From Brevibacterium permense (GTDB lineage: Bacteria; Actinomycetota; Actinomycetes; Actinomycetales; Brevibacteriaceae), in contig NZ_QYCP01000078.1 of NCBI RefSeq assembly GCF_025506275.1, positions 1 through 64,000 of the forward strand: a stretch of 64,000 nucleotides of DNA. The letters are read 5' to 3'. Shown in pieces: positions 7,854 through 17,074 of this stretch. Position 1 is the stretch's first letter. Each line of letters opens with the position of its first letter. The position numbers were made by a program, and so were the translations under genes. The notes under the pieces were generated by a model. It did not search any database, had not been told where the DNA came from, and saw nothing but the letters and a program-made list of their open reading frames with translations.

Positions 7854-7868
7854 CGATTGTCACAATCG
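7854..7868. promoter_or_regulatory. Inverted repeat upstream of phoU
   Basis: CGATTGT and ACAATCG flank a single C, a 15-base perfect interrupted palindrome about 20 bases before the phoU start. It may be an operator; its binder is unknown. Confidence 0.35.
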
Positions 7869-7889
7869 AGAGTTAAGGAACCGCAGTTC

Positions 7890-8552
7890 ATGCGCGAAGT
7901 CTTCAGAAACGAATTGGACGATCTGGCCACCCAGCTGGTCGGCATGTCCACTAAGGTCCTCGACGCCATCCGCCTGGCCAATCAGTCGCTGCATTCGAAT
8001 GATCTCGAGCTGGCGGAGCAGGTCATCGAGGCCGACTCCGTCATCGACAATATGCAGTTCACCCTCGATCAGCAGGCCGCCGAGATGCTCGCCCTCCAGG
8101 CTCCGGTGGCCGCAGATCTGCGTGCCGTCATCGGCTCGCTGCGGATGTCGGCATCGCTCGAACGAATGGGCGACCTCGCCCGTCACATCGCCCAGCAGGT
8201 GCGCATCCGCTATCCCGAGTCCGCAATCCCCGAGGGCTTCGAATCGACGTTCGCGCGGATGGGCGAGTCCGGTGAGAGGATCGCCGAGGCGACGCAGAGC
8301 CTGCTCTCGAATCCCGGCCTGTCCGATGTGCCCACGATCAACGCCATCGACGAAGAACTCGACGAGCTTCACCTGAGCGTGTTCGGGAAGCTCGGCGAAG
8401 CTCCGGCCGGTTCGCTGGCTCCCCGTCATATCGCCGATGTCACCCTGCTCTCGCGCTACTACGAGCGCTTCGGTGATCACGCGGTGTCCGTGTCGCAGAA
8501 GGTCGAGTACCTGCTCACCGGAAACTGGGAACCCTACCTGTCGAAGAAGTAG
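7890..8552 (+). CDS. phoU: Phosphate signalling protein PhoU
   Basis: A 220-residue all-helical protein with two PhoU repeats (about 5-100 and 115-210), including the conserved metal-site style segments (RMGDLARHIA, RYYERFGDHAVSVSQ). PhoU transmits Pst transporter status to the SenX3 kinase and restrains the Pho response when phosphate is ample. ATG 7890 is chosen over upstream starts because AAGGAA lies nine bases before it and the family begins MREVF. It is divergent from senX3 and ends at a strong terminator. Confidence 0.93.
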   Translation: MREVFRNELDDLATQLVGMSTKVLDAIRLANQSLHSNDLELAEQVIEADSVIDNMQFTLDQQAAEMLALQAPVAADLRAVIGSLRMSASLERMGDLARHIAQQVRIRYPESAIPEGFESTFARMGESGERIAEATQSLLSNPGLSDVPTINAIDEELDELHLSVFGKLGEAPAGSLAPRHIADVTLLSRYYERFGDHAVSVSQKVEYLLTGNWEPYLSKK

Positions 8553-8602
8553 GAACCCGGCTCGAAGAAGCACGAATCGAGCGAAGCGCCCCGACACAGA
8601 GA

Positions 8603-8631
8603 AGCGCCCCGTCATAGTCGGGGCGCTTTTT
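8603..8631 (+). terminator. Rho-independent terminator of phoU
   Basis: AGCGCCCCG (8603-8611) pairs perfectly with CGGGGCGCT (8619-8627) around seven bases and runs into five T residues. Confidence 0.85.
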
Positions 8632-8728
8632 GCATCCGCTGCGGCATCGGTGCGCTTCTTGCATCCGGTGCGGCATCGGTGCGCTTCTTGCATCCGGTGC
8701 GGCATCCGGTGCGGCTTCGGCGCGCTTC
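8632..8728. repeat. 29-bp tandem repeat after the phoU terminator
   Basis: Two nearly identical 29-base units (8632-8660, 8661-8689) and a diverged third copy follow the terminator. Each unit ends in GCGCTTCTT followed by GCATCCG, closely resembling the terminator's right arm plus T run, so the array may have grown by duplication of the terminator edge. It is non-coding. Confidence 0.75.
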
Positions 8729-8768
8729 GCGCGTTCTGCGACGGGGGTTCACTGACGCACTCGAAGCC

Positions 8769-9713
8769 TCAGCTAGAGGCCGAGACCTCTTCCGGCGTCT
8801 GACTGACGACGACCTTTCGCCTCCGTCTGGGCCCGTTCTTGATGCCGCGGGCCAGATTCTTGAGCACTCCCGTCGTCACGGCGACACCGAGGAGCAGCAG
8901 AACTCCGCCGATGAGTTCGGCGATGCTCGGGCGGTCTCCGAGCACGATCCAGGCGGAGAGCACTCCGACCGGCGGGACGAGCAGGGAGAACGGCGCAACC
9001 TGCGAGGCCGGGAAGCGAGCGAGCAGCGAATTCCAGATGACATAGCCGACCAGCGACGCCAGTCCGGCGGTGTAGACGACCGAGGCCACGACACCCCAGG
9101 TCGGGTGCGTGAGCGCGTGGGCCACCTCGGCGGGTCCGTCGATGAGCGTCGACAGTGCGACCATCGGAATCGGGACGACGAGAGCCGACCACACCGTCAT
9201 CTGCATTCCGTTCGTGCCGGGTTTCACGCCGCGGGCGATGACGTTGCCCGTCGCCCAGGACAGGGCGGCGCCGACGGCGACGAGGAAGGCGACGATCGGC
9301 ACGTTCGCCTGCAGGCTCAGACCGATGACGGCCAGGCCGACGAGTCCGATGAGGATGCCGATGATCTGGCGGCGACTCGGGATCTCGTGCAGCACGAGAG
9401 CCGCGACGATGACGGTGAACGCGGCTTGGATCTGGATGACGATCGAAGTCAGGCCGGCGGGCAGGCCGAGCGCCATGGAGGTGTAGAGAAGGCCGAACTG
9501 GCCGGCCGACATGAAGGTGCCGATGAGGAGAATGCGACCGAAGGAGCCGCGGGGGAAGCGGACGAAGAAGATCGCGGGCACCACGACGAAGGTGAATCGG
9601 GCGGCGACGAGGAGCAGCGGGGGCCAGTCGCGCAGACCGAGGTCGATGAAGATGAAGTTGACGCCCCAGAGAACGACGACGAGAAGGGCGAGCATGTAAT
9701 GGACCGAGCGCAT
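8769..9713 (-). CDS. EamA/DMT-family exporter
   Basis: A 314-residue protein with ten predicted membrane segments in two EamA halves (about 5-140 and 150-285), typical of drug/metabolite transporters such as RhtA or YdcZ-like amino-acid and metabolite exporters. The substrate cannot be read from sequence. It is divergent from a LysR regulator with about 70 bases between starts, the usual arrangement for a regulator-controlled exporter. The C-terminal tail is basic and cytoplasmic. Confidence 0.85.
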   Translation of the reverse strand: MRSVHYMLALLVVVLWGVNFIFIDLGLRDWPPLLLVAARFTFVVVPAIFFVRFPRGSFGRILLIGTFMSAGQFGLLYTSMALGLPAGLTSIVIQIQAAFTVIVAALVLHEIPSRRQIIGILIGLVGLAVIGLSLQANVPIVAFLVAVGAALSWATGNVIARGVKPGTNGMQMTVWSALVVPIPMVALSTLIDGPAEVAHALTHPTWGVVASVVYTAGLASLVGYVIWNSLLARFPASQVAPFSLLVPPVGVLSAWIVLGDRPSIAELIGGVLLLLGVAVTTGVLKNLARGIKNGPRRRRKVVVSQTPEEVSASS

Positions 9714-9748
9714 GCCTCCAGCATTCCAGCCCCGTCGTCAAATTTCCA

Positions 9749-9784
9749 TTGAAAGTCTGTCTACTGTTTCATTAAGATAATTTG
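9749..9784 (+). promoter_or_regulatory. Promoter of the LysR gene, probably leaderless
   Basis: TTGAAA (9749-9754), an 18-base spacer and TAAGAT (9773-9778) are followed by six bases and ATG 9785, with no ribosome site. TGAAA (9750-9754) and TTTCA (9767-9771) form an inverted repeat with 12-base spacing overlapping the promoter, suitable as a LysR autoregulation site that could also control the divergent exporter. Confidence 0.45.
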
Positions 9785-10702
9785 ATGATCGATACCGTTG
9801 CACTTCGCACCCTCGTCGCCCTCGATTCGCTCGGTTCGGTCACGGCGACGGCCGAGTCTCTGGGATATACGCCGGCGGCGGTGAGCCATCAGCTGCAGAA
9901 GCTCTCGCGCTATCTCGGTGCACCGGTGACTGAGCGGACGGGCCGCGGCATTGCGCTGACACCGGTGGGCCGGGAGCTCAGCCGGCGCGGGGTCGGGCTG
10001 CTGGAGGAGCTGGAGAGTCTGGAGACCGCGGCCCGAGCGCAGTCAGGTGAGCCGCGGGGGCGGATCACGGTCGGCGGGTTCTCCACGGGGATCCGCGGAC
10101 TGCTCGTGCCCGCGCTGCCGCGATTGGCCGCCTCGGCGCCGGAGCTGACGGTGTCGAACTTCGAGGAAGAGCCGGACGAGCTCATCGAGATGGTCACGGC
10201 CGGCCGGATCGACGCCTCACTCGTCTTCGGCTGGGATTCGTCCTCGCTGCACCTGCCTGCGACGCTGATCTCGGAGACGATCACCGTGGATCGGGCCGAT
10301 ATCGTCATGCACCGGGATCATCATCTGGCCGCCTGCACCGAGGTGACCCGCAGCGATCTGCTCGGCGAGATGTTCGTATCGGCTCCGCGCAATGCCGTCT
10401 GCCATCGATGGCTGACGGCGCTGTTCGAGGAGCTCGGCAGCAAGCCGCAGATCGACTATTGGGCCATCGAGTACGACACGCAGATCGAGTTCGTCCGAGC
10501 TGTCGGAGCGTTGGCGCTCGTGCCGCGGTTGGGCAGGCCGCATCTTCCGGCCGATGCCGTGGCGGTGCCGCTCGATGATCCGAGCATTGCCCGCACGATC
10601 TCACTGGTGTGGCGGAAGTCGATGTCGGCCTCCCCTGCGATCGCCTTTCTGCTCGAAGAGATGAAGGCGATCGCCGGGAAGGCCGAGTCGATCGGTGCAT
10701 GA
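9785..10702 (+). CDS. LysR-family transcriptional regulator
   Basis: A 305-residue regulator. The N-terminal winged helix (residues 1-60, LRTLVALDSLGSVTATAESLGYTPAAVSHQLQKL) is followed by the linker helix and a periplasmic-binding-like effector domain (about 85-290). It begins at ATG 9785; an in-frame TTG one codon earlier is less likely. It probably controls the divergent EamA exporter, perhaps in response to the exported compound. The ligand is unknown. Confidence 0.88.
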   Translation: MIDTVALRTLVALDSLGSVTATAESLGYTPAAVSHQLQKLSRYLGAPVTERTGRGIALTPVGRELSRRGVGLLEELESLETAARAQSGEPRGRITVGGFSTGIRGLLVPALPRLAASAPELTVSNFEEEPDELIEMVTAGRIDASLVFGWDSSSLHLPATLISETITVDRADIVMHRDHHLAACTEVTRSDLLGEMFVSAPRNAVCHRWLTALFEELGSKPQIDYWAIEYDTQIEFVRAVGALALVPRLGRPHLPADAVAVPLDDPSIARTISLVWRKSMSASPAIAFLLEEMKAIAGKAESIGA

Positions 10703-10785
10703 GTGGGGCCGTGGTTCGGCGTCCGAGTGTCGTCTCGGCGCCCGAACCCGAACGGATCCCGCCCCGTCTGCAGTGGGGCCGGGGC

Positions 10786-11529
10786 TCAGCGCCCCTGGTT
10801 GGCGACCTGGCCGATGGCGGCCGCTGCCGCTTCGGCGTCGAGGTAGGTTCCGCCGGGGGTGACCGGGGTGAAGTCCTCGGTGAGCTCGTAGTGCAGCGGA
10901 ATGCCGGTGGGGATATTCAGCCCAGTGATATCGGCATCGGAGATCCCGTCGAGGTGCTTGACCAGCGCGCGCAGCGAGTTGCCGTGGGCGGCCACGAGCA
11001 CGGTCTTGCCGACGGTGAGTTCGGGCACGAGGGTGTCGTACCAGTAGGGCAGCAGGCGATCGATGACGTCGGCGAGGCATTCGGTGCGGGGCAGCGCATC
11101 GCCGAGGTTGGCGTAGCGGGGTTCACCGGCCTGTGAGAATTCCGAGCTGTCAGCCAGTGCCGGCGGCGGGGTATCGAAGGAGCGTCGCCAGGTCATGAAC
11201 TGCTCTTCGCCGAACTCGTCGCGGATCTCCTTCTTGTTCTTGCCCTGCAGTGCGCCGTAGTGGCGTTCGTTGAGGCGCCAGCTGCGGTGGACGTCGAGCC
11301 AGGACAGATCCGCTGCCTCGAGTGCGATGTTCGCGGTCAGAATCGCACGCTTGAGCCGCGAGGTGTAGACGACATCGGGGATGAGGTCTTTCTCGCGCAG
11401 CAGTTCGCCGGCACGCTTGCCTTCGGCACGGCCCCTGTCGGTGAGGGTCACGTCGACCCATCCGGTGAACAGATTCTTCTGGTTCCATTCGCTTTCGCCG
11501 TGGCGCAGCAGGATGAGGTTATACGTCAT
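10786..11529 (-). CDS. gpmA: 2,3-bisphosphoglycerate-dependent phosphoglycerate mutase
   Basis: A 247-residue enzyme interconverting 3- and 2-phosphoglycerate in glycolysis and gluconeogenesis. It shows the phosphohistidine motif LRHGESEWN (His10), the conserved RxxERHYG stretch ([16 protein letters not shown]) and the second catalytic His in [17 protein letters not shown]. Length equals the dPGM family. GGAG precedes ATG 11529. A gpm gene near senX3-regX3 is also found in mycobacteria. Confidence 0.95.
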   Translation of the reverse strand: MTYNLILLRHGESEWNQKNLFTGWVDVTLTDRGRAEGKRAGELLREKDLIPDVVYTSRLKRAILTANIALEAADLSWLDVHRSWRLNERHYGALQGKNKKEIRDEFGEEQFMTWRRSFDTPPPALADSSEFSQAGEPRYANLGDALPRTECLADVIDRLLPYWYDTLVPELTVGKTVLVAAHGNSLRALVKHLDGISDADITGLNIPTGIPLHYELTEDFTPVTPGGTYLDAEAAAAAIGQVANQGR

Positions 11530-11696
11530 GGCTCCATTTTGACACGACCGCTCAGTCTCGGTCGCCGACGACCGTCATCACCGCCGGTCTCCTCCGGCGG
11601 CGGCCCGCCAACGCTCCGCGGCTCCTCCTCGCCGATCGGGTCTCAATTTCTGGGCGCGTGTCTCGAATGACAAAATCGGCGGAGTAGCCTGGACCC

Positions 11697-12740
11697 ATGT
11701 CACAAACGCCAGCACATCAGGCTTCCGGAGGCACAGGCGCTCCCGCTGCCGATCGCAGTTCGATCATCGCCGTCACGGCTCTGCCGGTCCTCGTCGTCAT
11801 TGCGGGAGTGCTCGGGTTCCTGCTGCCCGATTCCTTCACACCTCTGGCGCCGTCGATCACGTGGGCGCTCGGCGTGGTCATGTTCTTCATGGGCCTGACC
11901 CTGACGCTGCCCGACTTCGCCCGCATCGCGAAGCGGCCGTGGATCGCGGTGCTCGGAGTCGTCACTCAGTTCGTAGCGATGCCGCTGCTCGGCCTCCTCG
12001 TCGTGACCGTGTACTCGCTTCCGACCGAGATCGCCGTCGGCGTCATCCTCGTCGGCTGCGCGCCCGGCGGCACTGCATCGAACGTCGTGACCTATCTGGC
12101 CAAGGGAGATACGGCACTGTCGGTGTCGATCACGACCCTGTCGACGCTGCTCGCTCCGGTGCTCACTCCGCTGCTGACTCTGTGGCTGGCCGGTTCGTAT
12201 ATGGACGTGCCGTTCTGGTCGATGTTCGTCTCGATCTGCCAGACCGTGCTCGTGCCGGTCATCGTCGGCGTCCTCGTCCGCGTGTTCGCGTCGAAGTTCG
12301 TCGACAAGATATCGCCGGTGCTGCCGTGGCTGGCCTCGATCGCCATCGCCTATATCGTCTCGATCGTCGTGGCCGGATCCGCGAGCTCGATCGCCACTGC
12401 CGGTGTGCTCGTTCTGCTGGCCGTCGTCACACACAATCTGCTCGGGGTCGGCGTCGGCTACGGTGTGGCCGCGGCCTGCCGTCTCGACACCCCAACCCGT
12501 CGCGCGCTGTCGTTCGAGGTCGGACTCCAGAACTCCGGTCTGGCATCGACCCTGGCCACCACGTACTTCTCACCGCTGGCAGCACTGCCCGGAGCCGTCT
12601 TCAGCGTGTGGCACAACGTTTCCGGCGCCGTGTTGGCCTCGCTCTTCGCTCGTCGTCCCTACGGCAAGCCGCCGGTCGATGCGTCCAACCGTGAGCCGGC
12701 CACTGCCGGAGCGACCTCCGCTGGGATCGCGAGCCGATGA
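11697..12740 (+). CDS. Bile acid:sodium symporter family transporter
   Basis: A 347-residue protein with about ten membrane helices. It matches the BASS/SBF family: the MGLTLTLPDF region, the conserved VGCAPGGTASNVVTYLAKGD loop and FEVGLQNSGLA. Bacterial members move organic anions with sodium; the substrate here is unknown. The C-terminal 25 residues are low complexity. Its stop overlaps the next gene by ATGA, making an operon with a GNAT enzyme. Confidence 0.88.
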   Translation: MSQTPAHQASGGTGAPAADRSSIIAVTALPVLVVIAGVLGFLLPDSFTPLAPSITWALGVVMFFMGLTLTLPDFARIAKRPWIAVLGVVTQFVAMPLLGLLVVTVYSLPTEIAVGVILVGCAPGGTASNVVTYLAKGDTALSVSITTLSTLLAPVLTPLLTLWLAGSYMDVPFWSMFVSICQTVLVPVIVGVLVRVFASKFVDKISPVLPWLASIAIAYIVSIVVAGSASSIATAGVLVLLAVVTHNLLGVGVGYGVAAACRLDTPTRRALSFEVGLQNSGLASTLATTYFSPLAALPGAVFSVWHNVSGAVLASLFARRPYGKPPVDASNREPATAGATSAGIASR

Positions 12741-13480
12741 CCACCGAGGCCGCCCCGGGCGAGGGCGAATCGGGTCAGGGCGAATCGAGCCGAGGCTTCG
12801 ACGGGTTCTCCCGTCAGACCCTGGACCTGGCGGGCCGGACGTTCGTCATCCGCCGCGCGACCGAGGCCGATGTGCCTGCCATTGTCGCGCTCCTGCGTGA
12901 CGACGTGCTCGGGGCCGCCCGTGAGGCCGACGTGAAAGTGGTCGACCGTGCGGGCGCTGTCGGAGCCGACGCTGCACCTGCCAACCCCGGCGCCGAGGAT
13001 GCGGCCCCCTATGCTCGTGCGTTCGCGCTCATCGACGCCGACCCCAATCAGCTCCTCGTCGCCGTCACCGAAGCATCCGGTCAGCCCGACCGGACGGGCC
13101 GGGCTGACACGCCAGGCCAGGCCGACATCGCAGACCGGGCCGAGTCAGCCGAACAGGCCGAGTCAGCCGAACAGCCCCGATCAGTTGGCCAGACCCGAGG
13201 CGGCTCGACCGTCGTCGGGACCCTGCAACTGAGTCTGCTGCCCAGCCTGTCTCGCCGCGGCACGCTCCGCCTGCAGATCGAGGCGGTGCGAGTCGGCCCC
13301 TCGGCTCAGGGCATCGGGCTCGGCACGGCGGTCTTCGAATGGGCTCACGAGTGCGGACGTCGCTTCGGCGCCGGACTCGTTCAGCTCACCACCGATAAGT
13401 CGCGCACCGGTGCTCAGCGTTTCTATGACCGACTCGGCTATGTCGCCAGCCACGAGGGAATGAAACTGCCCCTCGGCTGA
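12737..13480 (+). CDS. GNAT-family N-acetyltransferase with a low-complexity insertion
   Basis: A 247-residue protein. The acetyl-CoA fold begins at about residue 33 (FVIRRATEADVPAIVALL) and ends with RVGPSAQGIGLGTAVFEWAHE and the terminal FYDRLGYVASHEGMKL. Between the two halves (about 115-152) lies an Ala/Glu/Gln/Asp repeat tract (AESAEQ units) absent from typical GNATs, probably a surface loop. It is translated with the upstream transporter through an ATGA overlap. The substrate is unknown. Confidence 0.82.
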   Translation: MTTEAAPGEGESGQGESSRGFDGFSRQTLDLAGRTFVIRRATEADVPAIVALLRDDVLGAAREADVKVVDRAGAVGADAAPANPGAEDAAPYARAFALIDADPNQLLVAVTEASGQPDRTGRADTPGQADIADRAESAEQAESAEQPRSVGQTRGGSTVVGTLQLSLLPSLSRRGTLRLQIEAVRVGPSAQGIGLGTAVFEWAHECGRRFGAGLVQLTTDKSRTGAQRFYDRLGYVASHEGMKLPLG

Positions 13481-13493
13481 CACCGGCGCATCC

Positions 13494-13874
13494 TCACATC
13501 CACTTCACTCCGTCGACCTCGAATTCGCGGATCCTGTGGGTGATCATCTCGGTCAGCAGCTCGGTCGGAATCTCTCCGTCATACGGCAGTCTGATCGAGC
13601 CTTTGCCGGTGTCGAAGACCTGCAAACGGTCGGCGAAGGCGTCTTTTGTACTCGGAGTGAAGACGACGTTCGCGTGCTTCTTGTACCCGGCGAACACGAA
13701 CAGGATCGAGTCGAGGGCGTAGGCGGGGCTGCCCCATTTGAGACTCTCCTCGGCCCGCGGTGCGGCGGCACGACTGAGCTCGCGCAGCCGGGTGAGGAAG
13801 GCTCGGTGTCGCTCGTCGTCGAATGAGGCGATGTATTCGTCGACGCTCGCCGGCTTGGAGGCGGCCGCACTCAT
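13494..13874 (-). CDS. DUF1801 / YdhG-like protein
   Basis: A 126-residue protein matching the DUF1801 fold: YIASFDDERHRAFLTRLRELSRAAAP near the front and the conserved EESLKWGSPAYAL motif, then a small beta-sheet. Members have been linked to iron handling in Bacillus, and related proteins bind small ligands, but function is unsettled. Its start overlaps the end of the YbjN gene by four bases, so the two form an operon. Confidence 0.8.
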   Translation of the reverse strand: MSAAASKPASVDEYIASFDDERHRAFLTRLRELSRAAAPRAEESLKWGSPAYALDSILFVFAGYKKHANVVFTPSTKDAFADRLQVFDTGKGSIRLPYDGEIPTELLTEMITHRIREFEVDGVKWM

Positions 13875-14608
13875 GAGCGCGGGCCCTGGCTCGGACCGTC
13901 GGCAGAACCCCGCGAAGCGCCCGGGACGGACTCCTCCTCTGCTCCTCCACCCGGCTGCTCGGACTCCTCACCGGTCCCCTCACCCCTCCGGTCGGAGGCC
14001 TCCTCGGCCCTCTCACCCACCTGGCCAGCCCCTTCACTCGCACGATCGGCCGCCTCCGCCGACACCGCCGGGGGTTCGGAATCGGCGTCGCCGAAGGTGC
14101 CGAGGAATTCGTTGTCATCCCCGCTGAGCACCTTCTCGAAGGCCGCGAGGTTGCGCGTCGACTCGCCCCGGCCGACCCTCCAGGCCCACTCCTTCTTCAT
14201 TCCGGTGAGGAATCCGATCTGGAGAAGCTCGTTGAATGAGGAATCCGCCGTGGCGAGTATCGCCCCGAGAAGTCCGTCGAGGTCATCGAGCAGATGCTCT
14301 CGCGGCACGCTCGCGCGCAGATAGACATCGCCGAGGCTGTCGATCGCAAATGCCACCGGCCCGGGTTTGAGGTTCTTCTGCAGCAGCCACCGATTGAATG
14401 CGGCCGAGTTCTCGTCGGGATGACGGATGACGAACGCCTGCAGATGGGCGGTGCGAGCGAAGACGCTGATCGCCACGTTCGTCTTGAGCTTCTTCTCTCC
14501 GGGCAGGGTGACGACGATCTCCGCATCCTCGATCGAGTCGACGGGAACGTCGTTGTTCTCGGCCCAGGTGCGCACTCCGGACAGGATCGCCTCGGTGTCG
14601 GTGCTCAT
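13871..14608 (-). CDS. YbjN domain protein
   Basis: A 245-residue protein whose first 160 residues match the YbjN/type III secretion chaperone-like fold (FVIRHPDENSAAFNRWLLQKNLKPGPVAFAIDSLGDVYLRASVP). The last 75 residues are a low-complexity Glu/Gly/Ala/Ser tail. In mycobacteria the YbjN gene Rv0487 also lies next to mshA, and the same order holds here. The biochemical role is unknown. Confidence 0.85.
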   Translation of the reverse strand: MSTDTEAILSGVRTWAENNDVPVDSIEDAEIVVTLPGEKKLKTNVAISVFARTAHLQAFVIRHPDENSAAFNRWLLQKNLKPGPVAFAIDSLGDVYLRASVPREHLLDDLDGLLGAILATADSSFNELLQIGFLTGMKKEWAWRVGRGESTRNLAAFEKVLSGDDNEFLGTFGDADSEPPAVSAEAADRASEGAGQVGERAEEASDRRGEGTGEESEQPGGGAEEESVPGASRGSADGPSQGPRS

Positions 14609-14658
14609 GCTCTCACGCCTTTCGCTCGGCTCTCGTGCTCACCGCCGACTCTAGTCGT

Positions 14659-16089
14659 TCAGCACGCTCCCAGCGCTTCCGAGCGCCGCGCAGATACGCC
14701 GGAGATGTCCGGCACAGAGTCGAGGACGGCAGCCACGGTGTGGCCCCAGTCGAAGCGTTCAGCACGGTCGACGGCATGGCCGGCGAGTTCGGCTCGCAGC
14801 TCCGTATCAGTGAGCAGCGTTTCGATCGCCGTCGCCCAGTGGTGAGGGTTGTGGTCGGCGACGAGCAGTCCCGAATGTCCGTGTTCGACGATCTCCGGGA
14901 GTCCTCCCACCGCCGAGGCGATCGCCGGCAGACCGGAGGCGGCAGCTTCGGCGGCCACGAGTCCGAAGGATTCGCTGCGGGAGGGGACGATGAGCACGTC
15001 CGCGGCCCGGTAGTAGTCGACGAGGATGTGGGAGGGAACGGGCGGGCGGACCTCGACGCTGGGTTCGCTCGCGATCGCCGCGGTCAGCTCCCGCAGATAC
15101 GTCGAGGACGGCCGGACCGCTCCCCCGCCTGCTTCGACGCCTACCCCTGAGGCGGCTCCGAGGAGGATACCGCGGGTTCGGGAGGCCAGGTGCGGGTTGC
15201 GTTCCCGCAGATCGGCCAGGGCGTCGACGGCGACGTCCGTGCCTTTGATGAACTGCATACGCCCGACGTAGAGGACGATCGCCTCGTCCGAGTCGAATCC
15301 CAGACGCTTGCGCGCGTCCGACTGTGAGTCGGGTGCATAGAGCGCGTGTTCGACACCCGGTCGGGCGACGACGACCGAGTCGGGGTCTGCGTGGAGTTCC
15401 GACACGAGGTCGCGACGTTCAGCGGGGGTGGCGGCGACGAGCAGGTCGGCCTCGGCGGCGATGTGCTCTTCGGCTTCGAGTCGTTGGGGTCGTTCGTGGC
15501 TGGTGTCGGAATCGCGGTTCTTCACGGCCCCGATCGTGTGCATGCTCACCGCGATCGGAGCCTGCGCCGCACGGTCCTGCCCGGCAACGGCGACGGCACC
15601 GCTGTCTCCGGACTCGGTGCCGCTGTCTCCGGACTCGGCGTGGTTGTCGACGGCGTTGTCACGGGCGCGCAGGGCCGCCTCGGCGGAGATCCAATAGTGG
15701 CTCCAGATGAGATCGGCGGAGCGGAAATCGGGGTGGGCATGGAGCAGGTCGGCGAGTTCGTCGATCGCGTCGGCGAGCTCGTCCTTCGTCGCGGCGCCGA
15801 CCGGCAGGTGGTGGAGGGTGATGGATTCGGTGATCTCCAGCCTCGCACTCTGGCCCGCGGAGGGGCCCGCGCCGCGTCCCCGACCAGCGCCGGTTCCGTC
15901 GACAGCGACTTCTGCGCTGCCTCCCGTGCCGTCGAGTCCGCCGGGGTCGGCGGTGAACACGTCGACTCGGTGTCCGGCGGCGGCGAGCGCGCGCACGGAT
16001 TGGTCGACGTAGACGTTCATCCCTCCGGCGTCGCCCTGGCCGGGTTGGGCGACGGGCGAGGTGTGGAGGGAGAGGACGGAGATGCGCAC
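14659..16089 (-). CDS. mshA: D-inositol 3-phosphate glycosyltransferase MshA
   Basis: The first committed enzyme of mycothiol synthesis, joining UDP-GlcNAc to 1D-myo-inositol 3-phosphate. A 476-residue GT4 enzyme beginning MRISVLSLHTSPVAQPG with the signature loop GDAGGMNVYVDQ. The C-terminal Rossmann half has VGRMQFIKGTDVAVDAL and SRSESFGLVAAEAAASGLP, containing the E-x7-E motif. Two low-complexity inserts occur in the N-terminal half (about 60-80 and 150-175). Adjacent genes are YbjN and a hydrolase. Confidence 0.92.
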   Translation of the reverse strand: MRISVLSLHTSPVAQPGQGDAGGMNVYVDQSVRALAAAGHRVDVFTADPGGLDGTGGSAEVAVDGTGAGRGRGAGPSAGQSARLEITESITLHHLPVGAATKDELADAIDELADLLHAHPDFRSADLIWSHYWISAEAALRARDNAVDNHAESGDSGTESGDSGAVAVAGQDRAAQAPIAVSMHTIGAVKNRDSDTSHERPQRLEAEEHIAAEADLLVAATPAERRDLVSELHADPDSVVVARPGVEHALYAPDSQSDARKRLGFDSDEAIVLYVGRMQFIKGTDVAVDALADLRERNPHLASRTRGILLGAASGVGVEAGGGAVRPSSTYLRELTAAIASEPSVEVRPPVPSHILVDYYRAADVLIVPSRSESFGLVAAEAAASGLPAIASAVGGLPEIVEHGHSGLLVADHNPHHWATAIETLLTDTELRAELAGHAVDRAERFDWGHTVAAVLDSVPDISGVSARRSEALGAC

Positions 16090-16191
16090 GGAGACAGTCT
16101 AGCCAACGACCTCTGTCAGGTGACCAGCCGAAGCCAGTGTTGAACCGAATCCAGAACCTAACCGAAGAACGTGACTAACCGAAGCCGGCGC

Positions 16192-17001
16192 CTAACCGAA
16201 GAACTCGCCGAGGATGCGCCGCACGTCGTGACGGCCGCGCCACAGGATCGATCCGGCAGGGAGCACCTCGAGGCGGGAGTTCGGAATCGCACGGTGGATG
16301 TCTTCGGCGACGGGGACCGGATGTGCCGGGTCGTCTTCGTGGGTGAGCACGAGGACGTCGCCCGGGAAGGAGCGCAGGTTCCGGGCTGCCTCCTCGGTGT
16401 CCACGACAGCGATTTCGAGGGCGAGTCCGAGTCCGTCGGACATGTCCGTGTGGACGAGGTTCTCGGCCTTCGCCTTCGTCCAGGCTCGCGCGGGAAGCAT
16501 TTGGGCCACCTCGGCGGGTTCGCGGGAGAGCATGAGTTCGACGATGCCGTCGATATCCTCATCGGCGACGAGGCGGCGCAGTCTCTCCAGGTGGGAGCGG
16601 TTGGCGGCGGCCACCTCGGCGGGGAATCCGGTGAAGGAGGCGGGGAGGACGAGGGCGACCTTGTCGAGGCCGCGAGTCACGGGGTGGGCGATGCTCAGCA
16701 GGTGGAGGAGTCCTCCAGCGGACATCGAGACGCCCAGCGCCCGGCTCGCCGAGGTGGTGCTCACGGCGTCGGCGAGCACCTCGGCGATCTGCGGGTAGGT
16801 CCAGCCGGGGCCAGGTGAGGGGCGGCCGCCGTGGCCGGGCAGGTGGAGGAAGTGGCGGGTGCCGGTGATGCCGGTGCCGAAGGGGCGGGTGTCGCGGATC
16901 GCGCCGGCGAATCCGTGGCCGAAGAGGGTGTGCGGTTCGCCGGTTCCGAACGTGGCGATGAAGCCGGATTCGGGACCCGGCAGGTTGAGGTCGGTGCTCA
17001 T
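16192..17001 (-). CDS. Alpha/beta hydrolase
   Basis: A 269-residue protein of the alpha/beta hydrolase fold. HG in LFGHGFAG fits the oxyanion region, the nucleophile elbow is GVSMSAGG (Ser at about 101), and a late Asp/His pair (around 223-256, VLTHEDDPAHPV and WRGRHDVRR) would finish the triad. No signal peptide. The substrate is unknown. After its stop, the words CTAACCGAAG repeat three times (about 16160-16205). Confidence 0.78.
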   Translation of the reverse strand: MSTDLNLPGPESGFIATFGTGEPHTLFGHGFAGAIRDTRPFGTGITGTRHFLHLPGHGGRPSPGPGWTYPQIAEVLADAVSTTSASRALGVSMSAGGLLHLLSIAHPVTRGLDKVALVLPASFTGFPAEVAAANRSHLERLRRLVADEDIDGIVELMLSREPAEVAQMLPARAWTKAKAENLVHTDMSDGLGLALEIAVVDTEEAARNLRSFPGDVLVLTHEDDPAHPVPVAEDIHRAIPNSRLEVLPAGSILWRGRHDVRRILGEFFG

Positions 17002-17074
17002 AGGGTGAGTCTAGTCAGCGTGTGCTGGGCGCCTGCCGACCGGGTCGGCGAATGCTGTGGCGGCGTCGAGCCGG

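Noticed and set aside
8632..8728. A short CRISPR array
   Set aside because: Units are directly adjacent with no spacers and no cas genes are nearby; it is a simple tandem repeat.
16158..16562. A minus-strand gene overlapping the alpha/beta hydrolase
   Set aside because: It is a different frame of the hydrolase gene with Arg/Ser/Pro-rich content; its end matches a short duplicated stretch after the hydrolase stop.
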